Positions 1-8,485 of a stretch of DNA of 38,544 bases are shown here, piece by piece. The DNA comes from Streptomyces humi (GTDB taxonomy: Bacteria; Actinomycetota; Actinomycetes; Streptomycetales; Streptomycetaceae), in the NCBI RefSeq assembly GCF_001005085.2, contig NZ_LBMU02000031.1, positions 1 to 38,544 on the forward strand. Direction: 5' to 3'. Below the pieces are notes generated by a model, which saw only the letters and a program-made list of their open reading frames with translations, was not told the DNA's origin and did not search any database. Position numbers and translations under genes: made by a program. How positions within the stretch are numbered: the first letter of the stretch is position 1; the number at the start of each line of letters is the position of its first letter.

Positions 1-149
1 GGGCGCGGGGAACTGCGCGTCCAGCCCCCACTGTCCTGCACCCGCCCACCCGCGGCGCGGCCCGGCACCGCCGAACAGCACCGTCGTGGCTGACCACCGC
101 CGCGGCGGACAGAGGCGGAGCGCCTGTGGCACCGCCCGCGACGGAGCGA
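1..149. repeat. 149-bp direct repeat, copy 1
   Basis: This copy is repeated at 192-340 with two substitutions (position 40 A versus 231 G; position 123 C versus 314 T), an offset of 191 bp. It begins at the first base of the window, so it may extend leftwards. Its first ~32 bases resemble the reverse complement of 4893-4931, so part of it belongs to a dispersed GC-rich repeat. No credible gene lies in 1-489: frames here are short and low-complexity. Confidence 0.9.
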
Positions 150-191
150 TGGTGCGGCGACTGTCGGCGAACGCCAGGGCAGCCGACCCAG

Positions 192-340
192 GGGCGCGGG
201 GAACTGCGCGTCCAGCCCCCACTGTCCTGCGCCCGCCCACCCGCGGCGCGGCCCGGCACCGCCGAACAGCACCGTCGTGGCTGACCACCGCCGCGGCGGA
301 CAGAGGCGGAGCGTCTGTGGCACCGCCCGCGACGGAGCGA
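192..340. repeat. 149-bp direct repeat, copy 2
   Basis: Second copy of the sequence at 1-149, 147 of 149 bases identical, separated from copy 1 by 42 bp of unrelated sequence. The near identity indicates a recent duplication or gene conversion in a non-coding stretch. Confidence 0.9.
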
Positions 341-448
341 GGTGGAGCGGGTGGTTTGGCTGTGCGGCGGATCGGGGTGGAGCGGCTGTCTCACCGGCCG
401 CGGTGGATCCAGGTGGAGTGGGTGGTTTGGCTGTGCGGCGGATCGGGG
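341..448. repeat. 37-bp direct repeat pair (341-377 and 412-448)
   Basis: A 37-bp unit starting GGTGGAGCGGGTGGTTTGGC occurs at 341-377 and again at 412-448 with one mismatch. It directly abuts copy 2 of the 149-bp repeat. It lies just beyond the stop of the SGNH hydrolase gene, which reads towards it from the right. Confidence 0.85.
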
Positions 449-489
449 GCGCGGGTGTCCCTGGGGTGGTCGTGGTGGTTCGGTGGTTT

Positions 490-1812
490 CTACAGGGAGG
501 CTGAGCCTCCGTCGCTGAGTTCGGCGATGTCGAGGGTGTCGGCCATTTTCTTGAAGCCCTGGTCGTTGGGGTGGAGGTGGTCGCCGGAGTCGTAGTAGGG
601 GCGGAGGCGGTCGGGGGCGTACGGGTCGCGCAGCGCCTTGTCGAAGTCGGTGACCGCGTCGTACACCCGGCCCGACCTGATCCGTTCGTTGATCTCCTGG
701 CGCACCCGTTCCCTGGCCGGGGTCCAGCCGCGGTGGCCCCGGAACGGCATCAGGGTCGCCCCGACCACTCTGATCCCGTGGGCGTGGGCCGAGCGGACGA
801 GCGCTCGCAGCCCGCCGGTGACCGCGTCTGGGTCGGCGAGACCGGGGTTGCGGAGGATGTCGTTGATGCCGAGGTCGACGACGACCACCCTGACGTCGGG
901 GCGGCCCAGCACGTCCCGGGTGAAGCGGCCGACGCCCCGCTCGTTCCCGGCGGGCCGGAGCCCGTCGGCGAGGACCTGGTTGCCGCTGATCCCCTCGTTG
1001 ACCACGCCGTAGCGCGGCGCGCCCCCGCCGCCGCGCAGCCGTCCCGCCAGCGCGTCCGGCCAGCGCCGGTTCGCGCCCGTCGTGGAGGTGACCCCGTCCG
1101 TCAGCGAGTCCCCGAACGCCACCAGCGTGCCGTCGGAGTCGTCGCTCAGCACGTCGAGGGCGGTGACGTAACGCCAGTACGGTGTCTGCCCGGTGTACGC
1201 GCCGCCGCCCGCGTCCTCGGTGCGGTCACCCGCCGCCACGTACGAGATCTGACGGGCCCGCGGGTGGTAGGTGACAGGGCCGGACGCGGTGGGGGAGTAC
1301 GTGGTGACCAGCACGTCCGCGCCGCGCGGCACCCGCAGCGCCACCGCGTCGCTCACCGCCTGCCCGCCCGCCGGTATGACCACGGAGACGGCCCCGCCGA
1401 AGGTGAGCCGCCGCATCGTCGCCGCGTCGGCCGCCGCCGTGCCGCGCCCCGCGGCGAGCGCGACGGACGCGTGGGTGAGGGTGAGCGCGGACTGCCCGTA
1501 CAGGTTGGACAGGGTGACCCGGGCGCGCGTACCGGACGTGCTGGTGTGGACGACGTTGCGCAGGGATCGGCCCGCGAGGCCGGCCGACTCGGTGCCCGGT
1601 TCGCCGCCCACCGGGGCCGCGGCCCAGGAGCCCACCCAGGTGCCGGCGGAGACCGGCGCGGCCGAGACGCCGTGCGGCCCGCCGCCCGGGACGGCGGTGG
1701 CCGCGGGCGTCCCGTCCTCGGCGGCCACGACGGCGTAGAGGGTGGCCGACAGGGCCACGATCAGTGCGACGACCGCCCCGAGCAGGGCGTACCCGTGGTG
1801 ACGCCGGGTCAT
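490..1812 (-). CDS. Secreted or membrane-anchored SGNH/GDSL hydrolase
   Basis: A 440-aa protein with one hydrophobic segment near the N terminus (about residues 8-32), acting as uncleaved anchor or signal peptide, then an Ala/Gly/Pro linker, a beta-rich region and a C-terminal SGNH hydrolase fold. Catalytic blocks are visible: FGDSLTDG with nucleophile Ser236, an Asn-Gln block (GISGNQ, ~277), GIND with Asn317, and GDHLHPND with Asp411 and His414. Members are extracytoplasmic esterases or lipases; the substrate cannot be told. The ATG at 1812 was preferred over 1926 because it puts the basic MTRRHH residues directly before the hydrophobic segment and GAGGAG lies upstream. It is divergent from the DUF445 gene. 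Confidence 0.88.
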   Translation of the reverse strand: MTRRHHGYALLGAVVALIVALSATLYAVVAAEDGTPAATAVPGGGPHGVSAAPVSAGTWVGSWAAAPVGGEPGTESAGLAGRSLRNVVHTSTSGTRARVTLSNLYGQSALTLTHASVALAAGRGTAAADAATMRRLTFGGAVSVVIPAGGQAVSDAVALRVPRGADVLVTTYSPTASGPVTYHPRARQISYVAAGDRTEDAGGGAYTGQTPYWRYVTALDVLSDDSDGTLVAFGDSLTDGVTSTTGANRRWPDALAGRLRGGGGAPRYGVVNEGISGNQVLADGLRPAGNERGVGRFTRDVLGRPDVRVVVVDLGINDILRNPGLADPDAVTGGLRALVRSAHAHGIRVVGATLMPFRGHRGWTPARERVRQEINERIRSGRVYDAVTDFDKALRDPYAPDRLRPYYDSGDHLHPNDQGFKKMADTLDIAELSDGGSASL

Positions 1813-1982
1813 GCTGATGTGGTTCTCCTCGACCTGTGGGCGGCTCCGACGGACGGCGCCTGCCGCAATTTTCCCGAACATACAGACGACGGGAACTCTT
1901 GTTCCGTTCCGGGAGTAGGTCAGCAAGGGACAATATGTGCGGGATCACCGTGAGGGTGACCGGCTGCGGACGGGTGGAGCGG

Positions 1983-3317
1983 ATGGCGGAACCTACGGAG
2001 ACGGCGGGCGGCCGGACGGACTACCGGGCGGGCGCCGTACCGTCGTACAAGTCGATGAACGCCTTCACGCCCGCCGACGAGGAGCGTCAGCGGGGCGTGC
2101 GGCGGATGAAGACCACGGCGACCGGCCTGCTGCTGTTCGTCGCCCTGGTGTACGTGCTGGCGAAATGGGCGTCCGGCGCGGGCGCCGGCGCCTGGGCGGA
2201 CTACGTGGCGGCGGCGGCCGAGGCGGGCATGGTCGGCGCGCTGGCCGACTGGTTCGCGGTGACCGCCCTGTTCCGGCACCCCCTCGGCCTGCCCATCCCG
2301 CACACCGCGATCATCCCCACGAAGAAGGACCAGCTGGGCGTCTCGCTGGGCGAGTTCGTCGGCGAGAACTTCCTCTCCCAGGACGTCGTACGGCAGCGGC
2401 TGCACGCCGTCGGCATCGGCAGCCGGCTCGGCGCGTGGCTCGCCGAGCCGACGAACGCCGACCGGGTGACGGCCGAGCTGGCGACCGCCCTGCGCGGCGC
2501 CCTGACCGTGATGCGGGACTCGGACGTCCAGGCCGTGGTCGGCGAGGCGATCACCCGCCGGGCCGACGCCCAGGAGATCGGGCCCGGCATCGGCAAGATG
2601 CTGGAGCGGATCGTCGCCGACCAGGGCCACAAGCGGGTCGTGGACCTGGTCGTCAGCCGGGCCCACGACTGGCTGGTCACGCACGGCGACTCGGTGATGG
2701 ACGCCGTGCAGGGCGGCGCGCCCGGCTGGACGCCCCGGTTCGTGGACCGGCGGGTCGGCGAGCGCGTCTACAAGGAACTGCTGCGGTTCTGCGCCGAGAT
2801 GCGGGACATGCCGTCCCACCCGGCGCGCGGCGCCCTGGACCGCTTCCTCACGGACTTCGCGAACGACCTCCAGTCCGACACCGACACCCGGGCCCGGATC
2901 GAACGCCTCAAGGGCGAGGTCCTCGGCCGCGGCGAGGTGCAGGACCTGATCGCGTCCGCCTGGACGGCCGTACGGTCCATGATCGTCTCGGCGGCCGAGG
3001 ACGAGCGCAGCGAACTGCGGCTGCGGGTGCGCGCCTCGCTGATCTCCCTGGGGGCCCGGATGGCCACCGAGCCCAAGGTCCAGGAGAAGGTCGACAGCTG
3101 GGTGGAGGGCGCGGCCGTGCACGTGGTGACCACGTACCGGAAGGAGATCACCTCCCTGATCACCGACACGGTGGCCGGCTGGGACGCCGAGCACACCACC
3201 CGGAAGATCGAGGCGCACATCGGGCGCGACCTCCAGTTCATCCGGATCAACGGCACGGTGGTCGGATCGCTGGCGGGCGTGCTGATCTTCACGGTGTCAC
3301 GGGCGCTGGGGGCGTAG
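1983..3317 (+). CDS. DUF445 family membrane protein
   Basis: A 444-aa protein of the DUF445 (YjiN-like) family. Hydrophobic segments lie at about residues 40-60 (GLLLFVALVYVLAKW) and at the extreme C terminus (VVGSLAGVLIFTVSRALG), with a second N-terminal helix (MVGALADWFAVTALF) followed by the family's HPLGLPIPHTAIIP stretch. The long middle is helical and charged. Family members are inner-membrane proteins of unknown biochemical function. The start at ATG 1983 (MAEPTE) matches my recollection of related streptomycete proteins; an in-frame ATG at 1935 is possible but lacks an obvious ribosome site. The MFS transporter follows 66 bp downstream on the same strand. Confidence 0.85.
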   Translation: MAEPTETAGGRTDYRAGAVPSYKSMNAFTPADEERQRGVRRMKTTATGLLLFVALVYVLAKWASGAGAGAWADYVAAAAEAGMVGALADWFAVTALFRHPLGLPIPHTAIIPTKKDQLGVSLGEFVGENFLSQDVVRQRLHAVGIGSRLGAWLAEPTNADRVTAELATALRGALTVMRDSDVQAVVGEAITRRADAQEIGPGIGKMLERIVADQGHKRVVDLVVSRAHDWLVTHGDSVMDAVQGGAPGWTPRFVDRRVGERVYKELLRFCAEMRDMPSHPARGALDRFLTDFANDLQSDTDTRARIERLKGEVLGRGEVQDLIASAWTAVRSMIVSAAEDERSELRLRVRASLISLGARMATEPKVQEKVDSWVEGAAVHVVTTYRKEITSLITDTVAGWDAEHTTRKIEAHIGRDLQFIRINGTVVGSLAGVLIFTVSRALGA

Positions 3318-3383
3318 CCGGCGCTCCGCGGGGCACTCGATCGGGCGGCTTTCGGTCATGGAGTCCCGGTCGAGGAGGCGCGT

Positions 3384-4868
3384 GTGGGTACGGCTACGGC
3401 TATGGGCGCGGACGAACACGGCGGGCGGACGATCACCTCCCGTATCCCGGCCCGACTGGACCGGCTCCCGTGGTCCCGCTGGCACTGGACGATCGTCATC
3501 GGCCTGGGCACGGTCTGGATCCTGGACGGCCTGGAGGTCACGGTCGTCGGCAACATCGCGAGCCGTCTGTCGGAGCCGGGCAGCGGCCTGCCGATCTCCT
3601 CGTCGCAGGTCACCGGCACGGCCGCGGCTCTCTACGTGGCCGGTGCCTGCATCGGGGCCCTGTTCTGGGGCCGTCTGACCGACCGGTTCGGCCGCAAGAG
3701 ACTCTTCATGATCACCCTGGCGGTGTACCTGGCCGCCACCGCCCTCACCTCGCTCTCCTTCGCCCCCTGGTGGTTCTTCCTCTTCCGGTTCCTGACCGGG
3801 TTCGGCATCGGCGGCGAGTACGCGGCGATCAACTCCGCGATCGACGAACTGATCCCGGCGCGGTACCGCGGCCGGGTGGACCTCGTCATCAACGGCAGTT
3901 TCTGGCTCGGCGCGATCGGCGGCTCGCTGCTGTCGATCGTCGCGCTGAACACGGACTTCCTGGCCAAGGACGTCGGCTGGCGGCTGACCTTCGCCCTCGG
4001 AGTCGTCCTCGGCCTGGTCATCCTCCTGGTACGGCGCAACGTCCCGGAGAGCCCGCGCTGGCTGCTGATCCACGGCAGGGAGCGGGAGGCGGAGGACGTC
4101 GTCTCCTCGATCGAGCGGCGGGTGGAGGCGGAGAAGGGCGAGCCGCTGCCCGAGCCGGAGGGTGAGCTGGTGATCCACCAGCGCGGCAGCGTCACGTTCG
4201 CCGAGATCGCCCGCACGGTCTTCCACGACTACCGGCGGCGGGCCGTCCTCGGCTTCTCCCTCTTCATAGGGCAGGCGTTCCTCTACAACGCGATCACCTT
4301 CGGCTTCGGCGCGATCCTCACGACGTTCTTCGACGTGCCGACGGGCGACACGGGCTACTACTTCGTGGTCATCGCGGTGGGCAACTTCCTCGGGCCGCTG
4401 CTGCTGGGCAAGCTGTTCGACACGGTCGGCAGGCGCGTGATGATCTCGTCGACGTACCTGCTGTCGGGAGTGCTGCTGTTCGTGACCGCGTGGCTGTTCG
4501 GCCGCGGGTCGCTGTCCGCCGGGACGCTCACGGCCTGCTGGTGCGTGGTGCTGTTCTTCGCGTCGGCGGGGGCGTCCAGCGCGTACCTCACGGTCTCCGA
4601 GATCTTCCCGATGGAGACCCGCGCGATGTCGATCGCGTTCTTCTACGCGCTGGGCACGGCGGCGGGCGGCATCAGCGGGCCGCTGCTGTTCGCCGACCTG
4701 ACCGGGACCGGGAAGGTGTTGGACACGGTGCTGGCCTTCCAGATCGGCGCGGGCCTGATGTGCGTGGCGGGACTGGTCGCGGCGGCGCTGGCGGTGAACG
4801 CGGAGCGGAGGTCGCTGGAGGACGTGGCGGCACCGCTGTCGGCCGCGCCGGGCCGGGCGCAGGTGTAG
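3384..4868 (+). CDS. MFS transporter, sugar-porter-like
   Basis: A 494-aa integral membrane protein of usual MFS length with about 12 hydrophobic segments. The cytoplasmic loop after the second helix carries GRLTDRFGRKR (96-106), the classical MFS signature, and PESPRWLL follows the first six helices, a motif of the sugar-porter and related metabolite/H+ symporter families. The N terminus (PARLDRLPWSRWHW) resembles the NiaP/aromatic-acid branch, so the substrate may not be a sugar. GTG 3384 follows GAGGAGG at a proper distance. A hairpin at 4915-4933 follows the gene. No adjacent catabolic enzymes reveal the substrate. Confidence 0.87.
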   Translation: MGTATAMGADEHGGRTITSRIPARLDRLPWSRWHWTIVIGLGTVWILDGLEVTVVGNIASRLSEPGSGLPISSSQVTGTAAALYVAGACIGALFWGRLTDRFGRKRLFMITLAVYLAATALTSLSFAPWWFFLFRFLTGFGIGGEYAAINSAIDELIPARYRGRVDLVINGSFWLGAIGGSLLSIVALNTDFLAKDVGWRLTFALGVVLGLVILLVRRNVPESPRWLLIHGREREAEDVVSSIERRVEAEKGEPLPEPEGELVIHQRGSVTFAEIARTVFHDYRRRAVLGFSLFIGQAFLYNAITFGFGAILTTFFDVPTGDTGYYFVVIAVGNFLGPLLLGKLFDTVGRRVMISSTYLLSGVLLFVTAWLFGRGSLSAGTLTACWCVVLFFASAGASSAYLTVSEIFPMETRAMSIAFFYALGTAAGGISGPLLFADLTGTGKVLDTVLAFQIGAGLMCVAGLVAAALAVNAERRSLEDVAAPLSAAPGRAQV

Positions 4869-4889
4869 GAGGTGCGTCGCTGCGGGCCC

Positions 4890-4935
4890 GGTGGGGGCTG
4901 GTCGCGCGGTTCCCCGCGCCCCTTCGGGGCGCGCC
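4890..4935. repeat. Dispersed GC-rich repeat, inverted relative to 1-32 and 192-223
   Basis: Read on the minus strand, this stretch (GCGCGGGGAACCGCGCGACC then AGCCCCCACC) matches the first ~32 bases of the 149-bp repeats at the left edge with only a few differences. It sits between two convergent genes. The position and palindromic end recall REP-like elements common between streptomycete genes; that family assignment is from memory. Confidence 0.6.
4915..4933. terminator. Bidirectional hairpin between convergent genes
   Basis: CGCGCCCC-TTC-GGGGCGCG forms a perfect 8-bp stem with a 3-nt loop. It lies between the ends of the MFS gene and the AraC-type gene. There is no T tract, as is usual in high-GC actinomycetes. 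It is part of the dispersed repeat, so it may also be an inserted palindrome. Confidence 0.6.
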
Positions 4936-5877
4936 TCACGACCGTCCGTTTTCAAGGGTGCGGTCGGCCGTCTCCGCTCGGTAGCGGCCCGGGGTCGTCC
5001 CGAACTCGCGTTGGAAGGCGTGGGAGAGGGCGTAGGGGCTGCCGTAGCCGACGCGGTCGGCGATCGCGGCCAGGGTGTCGGGGGTGTCCCTGAGCAGACC
5101 GGCCGCGAGGATCAGCCGCCACCAGGTGAGGTACGCCATCGGCGGGCGGCCCACCAGCGCGGTGAACCGGCGTGCCAGGGTGGGGCGGGAGACACCCGCC
5201 TCCGCCGCCAGCCGGTCGTTGCTCCACGGCGCCGCCGGGTCGGAGTGCAGCGCCCGCAGGCCCGCGGCCGTCACCGGGTCGCCCAGCGCGGCGGGCCACA
5301 CACCGGTGGTCGTCTCGCTCATCCAGGAGCGGATCATGTAGACGAGGAGCAGGTCGAGCAGGTTCGGCAGCGCGACGGCGGAACCGGGCCGCCGCTCGTC
5401 CAGCTCACCGGCGAGCAGATCGATCGCCGCCCGTAGTTCGGGGTGGCCGCCCACCCGGTTGGGCAGGTGCACCACCTCGGGAAGCTCCGTCATCAGCGGG
5501 TGCATTCGGGTGCAGTCGAGCCAGTACTTGCCGCACAGCATGTCCGTGCCGTCCCGCCCGGCGGGCGGCCGGGACCGTGGTCCGCGCTCCTCGATCCACC
5601 GTTCGAACGGCACCGCGCGGGCCGCGGCCCCCGCGTCCACCGGGGCGTCCGCGATCACATGACCGGTGCCGTGCGGCAGCAGGATCGCGTCACCCGTCCC
5701 GAGGGACACCGGTTCGCCGCCGTCGGGCAGCAGCCAGCAGCCGCCCTGGAGGACGACATGGAAGCCCGCGCCCTCGTACGCGTCCAGCCGCGTGCACCAG
5801 CTTCCCCCGATCCGCAGCCGGCGGGAGGAGGGGTGCCCGAGATGGACGACGGAGATCGCGTCGCTCACCACATCCAT
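4936..5877 (-). CDS. AraC-family transcriptional regulator with N-terminal cupin domain
   Basis: A 313-aa regulator. The N-terminal half has the cupin_6 (AraC_binding) pattern: GGCWLLPDGGEPVSLGTGDAILLPHGTGHV, given here only as its span (residues ~45-75). The C-terminal ~100 residues form the two AraC helix-turn-helix motifs: WSNDRLAAEAGVSRPTLARRF and later DTLAAIADRVGYGSPYALSHAF, ending FGTTPGRYR. It lies head-to-head with the metallo-beta-lactamase-fold gene, 100 bp apart, so it probably controls that gene. ATG 5877 is preceded by TAGGCT at exactly 6 nt, suggesting a leaderless message. The effector is unknown. Confidence 0.9.
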   Translation of the reverse strand: MDVVSDAISVVHLGHPSSRRLRIGGSWCTRLDAYEGAGFHVVLQGGCWLLPDGGEPVSLGTGDAILLPHGTGHVIADAPVDAGAAARAVPFERWIEERGPRSRPPAGRDGTDMLCGKYWLDCTRMHPLMTELPEVVHLPNRVGGHPELRAAIDLLAGELDERRPGSAVALPNLLDLLLVYMIRSWMSETTTGVWPAALGDPVTAAGLRALHSDPAAPWSNDRLAAEAGVSRPTLARRFTALVGRPPMAYLTWWRLILAAGLLRDTPDTLAAIADRVGYGSPYALSHAFQREFGTTPGRYRAETADRTLENGRS

Positions 5878-5889
5878 TGGCCCAGCCTA
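5877..5889 (-). promoter_or_regulatory. Putative leaderless -10 of the AraC-type gene
   Basis: On the minus strand TAGGCT (5889-5884) is followed by 6 nt and the ATG at 5877. Transcription starting about 7 nt after the hexamer would begin at the start codon. No clear -35 is visible and no Shine-Dalgarno sequence precedes the ATG. Confidence 0.5.
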
Positions 5890-5926
5890 CTCTCTGAGCA
5901 CATACGTGAGACGGACGCGTATCCCG

Positions 5927-5978
5927 TTGAGGCTTGAGCGCATTGAGACGCTCGGAACAGCTTCATAAGGTCGGGGTA
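5927..5978 (+). promoter_or_regulatory. Promoter of the MBL-fold gene with three TTGAG repeats
   Basis: TTGAGA (5943-5948), a 17-nt spacer and TAAGGT (5966-5971) form a good sigma-70-type promoter whose start would fall on the ATG at 5978, so the message is probably leaderless. TTGAG occurs three times in direct orientation at 5927, 5934 and 5943, overlapping the -35, the placement expected of an AraC-type activator site. The binding assignment is inference. Confidence 0.5.
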
Positions 5979-6889
5979 TGACGAATGAGACCGAGGGTGT
6001 GCAGCGCATGATGCTGGGGGACGTCGAGGTCGTCCGGGTGGTCGAGTGGCACCAGCCGTTCGTGCCCGCCGCCGACATGTTCCCGGACCTCGCCGCCGAG
6101 GCGTGGAAGGACAACGAGGACTGGCTGGCCCCGGACCACTGGGAGCCGGACGGCGGCCGGGCGGTGCTCGCCCTCCAGACCTGGGTGCTGCGCAGCGCGG
6201 GGCGGACCGTCCTCGTCGACACCGGGGTGGGCGCCGGACGCGACCGGCCGGGCATGGCGCCGTTCCACCGGCGCCAGGGCGACCTGCTCGGCCGGCTGGC
6301 GCGGGCCGGTGTGCGTCCGCGGGACGTCGACGTCGTCGTCAACACCCACCTGCACGTCGACCACGTCGGCTGGAACACCGTCGACGCGGACGGGGAGTGG
6401 GTGCCGACGTTCCCCGGCGCGCAGTACCTCGTCCCGGCCGCCGACGACTTCCACTTCGGCCCGGACAACGCCTACGCGAACGGCGAGCGGGAGGTCGACC
6501 GTCTCATCTACGAGGACAGCGTCGCGCCCGTCCACCGGGCCGGGCTGTCCGTGCTGTGGGACGGCGAGCACCGCATCGACGAACACCTCACCCTGGAGTC
6601 CGCGCCCGGTCACACCCCCGGCTCGGCCGTGCTCCGGCTGGCCTCCGGCGGCGACCGGGCGGTCTTCGCCGGCGACCTGCTGCACAGCCCGCTCCAGATC
6701 CTCCACCCCTGCTGTAGCAGCAACGGGTGCGCGGACCCGGAACAGGCGGTGGCCAGCCGCCGCCGGATCCTCGCGCGGGCCGCCGACGAACGGGAACTGC
6801 TCGTCCCCGCGCACTTCGGCGGCGCGGGCGCCCTGGAGGTCCGGCGAGAGGGCGACGGCTTCGCCCTCGGCCCGTGGGCCGCCTGCTGA
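5978..6889 (+). CDS. MBL-fold metallo-hydrolase
   Basis: A 303-aa cytoplasmic protein of the metallo-beta-lactamase superfamily. The zinc motif HLHVDH is at residues 124-129 (His124, His126, Asp128, His129), preceded by the strand with an Asp before TG (LVDTGVG, ~80), and followed by GHTPGSAVL and FAGDLLHSPLQI, which carry the next His and the bridging Asp; AHFGG near the C terminus supplies the last His. The fold includes quorum-quenching lactonases, glyoxalase II-like enzymes and others; the substrate is not inferable. It is divergently paired with the AraC regulator at 4936-5877, a likely local regulator. Confidence 0.9.
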   Translation: MTNETEGVQRMMLGDVEVVRVVEWHQPFVPAADMFPDLAAEAWKDNEDWLAPDHWEPDGGRAVLALQTWVLRSAGRTVLVDTGVGAGRDRPGMAPFHRRQGDLLGRLARAGVRPRDVDVVVNTHLHVDHVGWNTVDADGEWVPTFPGAQYLVPAADDFHFGPDNAYANGEREVDRLIYEDSVAPVHRAGLSVLWDGEHRIDEHLTLESAPGHTPGSAVLRLASGGDRAVFAGDLLHSPLQILHPCCSSNGCADPEQAVASRRRILARAADERELLVPAHFGGAGALEVRREGDGFALGPWAAC

Positions 6890-6950
6890 CCGGGCCGTCC
6901 ACCGATCCGGCCGCCTGCCGACCGGGCCGTCCACCGATCCGGCCGCCTAC
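6881..6950. repeat. 32-bp tandem repeat, two copies plus a stub
   Basis: A 32-bp unit beginning GCCTGCTGACCGGGCCGTCC starts at 6881, recurs at 6913 with one change, and a stub begins at 6945. The first copy contains the stop codon of the MBL-fold gene and the last overlaps the end of the convergent alginate-lyase-like gene. Confidence 0.8.
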
Positions 6951-8428
6951 CGGCCGGCCCGGGTCCGCCTGCGCAGCAACAGCAGCCCGCCGGCCAGGGC
7001 GGTGACCCCGGTGGCCGCGGTCCAGGCGACGACGTCACCGGACCCGGTGGCGGCGAGGTCACCGCGCTCACCCTGGGCCGACGGCGCGGAGGAGGCCGCA
7101 GCCGACGCGGGCGCCGACGCCGCCTGCGATGCCGGTACCGATGCCGGCGCGGCCGCGTCCGGCGCCGCCGGCGTGGCCGTCGTACCGGCTGCCGTGCTGG
7201 CCCGGTCCCGGGTGAACGCCAGGGTTCCGAAGCCCAGTTGGTCGTAGCCGCCGCTGTTCGGGCCGTAGTCCCCGCCGCCGCCCTCGGGTGCGGCCTTCGC
7301 GGCGATCCGGGTGAGGTACGTCGCCGGCATGCCCCGGCGCCTGGTGTAGTGGTTGGCGATCATCGCCCAGATGGGGCGGGTCATGGCCGGGTCGACGGCC
7401 GCCGCGGCGCTCACCGTCTCGCTGCCCGACCAGCCTCCGACCGCGCCCTTGCGCCGGGTGCTCGCGGTGAACGGCACCCGGCCGCCCAGGCTCCATCTGG
7501 CCACGTACTGCGCCCCCTTGAGGAAGCGGCTGTCGTCGTAGCCGTACAGGTCGATGCCCTGGTTCCAGGCCATCTCGCAGATCGTGCCCATCAGCCCGAC
7601 GCCGAGCAGCGCGTGCCCCTGGTCGCGGCCCGCCTCCAGCCACTCGGCCAGCCCGTCGTCGTACACCACGGGGATCGCGTTCCTGATCGCCCCGAGTCCG
7701 GCGCCGTTCTTGAAGTAGTCCACGGCGCGGGCGATCCGGGCGCGGTCGTCGCAGAGGATGCCGGTGGCGAGGACGCAGGCCATGTTGGCGAGGTCCCAGT
7801 TGGTCCAGTAGTTGGAGACGACCGCGTTGTTGTGCCGGACCAGGAAGTCGTCGCTCATCGCCCCGAACTGCTTGCCGAGCATCTCCTGGAACCGGGCCAG
7901 CTCGAAGTCACCGTGGTCGCGGACGAGTTCGGCGGCGTTCGCGAACTGGTAGCCGTACAGGCCGGCGGCCAGGAACCGGTCGGCGGAGCCGCTGACCGCG
8001 GTGAGCGTGGCCGACCAGGCGTTCAGGATGGCGACGGCGGTGTCCGCGTGGGCGCTCTCGCCGGTGACGTGGTAGCGCAGGGCGTTCTGGTACGCGGCGT
8101 GGATGTCGTTGTAGAGGACCGTGTAGTTCTCCGGGGTGCCCGAGCCCCGGTACACGACGGCCTGCGGCCGCGGCTGCCAGCCGCTCTGCGCGTGCCGGTT
8201 GGCGGTCAGCCTGGCGAACCCGGCCGTGTAGGGGGCGGCGCCCGCCTTCACCTTGGCGGCCATGCGGTCGAGGTCGGTACGGGTGTGCAGCAGACCGGGG
8301 TGGACGAGGGACGCGGACCCGGCGGCGGACGCGGGACCGCCCGCCGCGGCGGTCCCCGCGGCGGCCCCCACCGCCACGCCCGAGGCCTTCAGCATGGTCC
8401 GGCGGCTGATCTGTCGAGTCATGTGCAT
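6947..8428 (-). CDS. Tat-exported alginate-lyase-family protein with LAXTG cell-wall sorting signal
   Basis: A 493-aa protein. The N terminus has a twin-arginine signal (ISRRTMLKASG then an Ala/Gly-rich hydrophobic stretch). Residues ~40-400 resemble the alginate lyase (PF05426-type) alpha/alpha-barrel family: LVHPGLLHTRTDLDRM, YNDIHAAYQNALRYHVTG, NNAVVSNYWTNWDLANM, which would cleave uronate polysaccharides by beta-elimination. A ~50-residue Ala/Pro/Ser linker leads to LAATG, a hydrophobic helix and a basic tail (RRRTRAGR): a class E sortase signal, so the enzyme is probably covalently attached to peptidoglycan. The substrate is uncertain. An ATG six bases downstream (MTRQ) is an alternative start. 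Confidence 0.85.
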   Translation of the reverse strand: MHMTRQISRRTMLKASGVAVGAAAGTAAAGGPASAAGSASLVHPGLLHTRTDLDRMAAKVKAGAAPYTAGFARLTANRHAQSGWQPRPQAVVYRGSGTPENYTVLYNDIHAAYQNALRYHVTGESAHADTAVAILNAWSATLTAVSGSADRFLAAGLYGYQFANAAELVRDHGDFELARFQEMLGKQFGAMSDDFLVRHNNAVVSNYWTNWDLANMACVLATGILCDDRARIARAVDYFKNGAGLGAIRNAIPVVYDDGLAEWLEAGRDQGHALLGVGLMGTICEMAWNQGIDLYGYDDSRFLKGAQYVARWSLGGRVPFTASTRRKGAVGGWSGSETVSAAAAVDPAMTRPIWAMIANHYTRRRGMPATYLTRIAAKAAPEGGGGDYGPNSGGYDQLGFGTLAFTRDRASTAAGTTATPAAPDAAAPASVPASQAASAPASAAASSAPSAQGERGDLAATGSGDVVAWTAATGVTALAGGLLLLRRRTRAGR

Positions 8429-8485
8429 GCCCCGGGAGACGGACGGGGCCGCCCTTCGATAACAGAAACCGCGGCGGAAGTCGCC

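Noticed and set aside
1937..4165. Very long plus-strand open frame (742 codons) across the DUF445 and MFS genes
   Set aside because: It is an Arg/Gly/Pro-rich shadow in another frame of two genes with clear domains.
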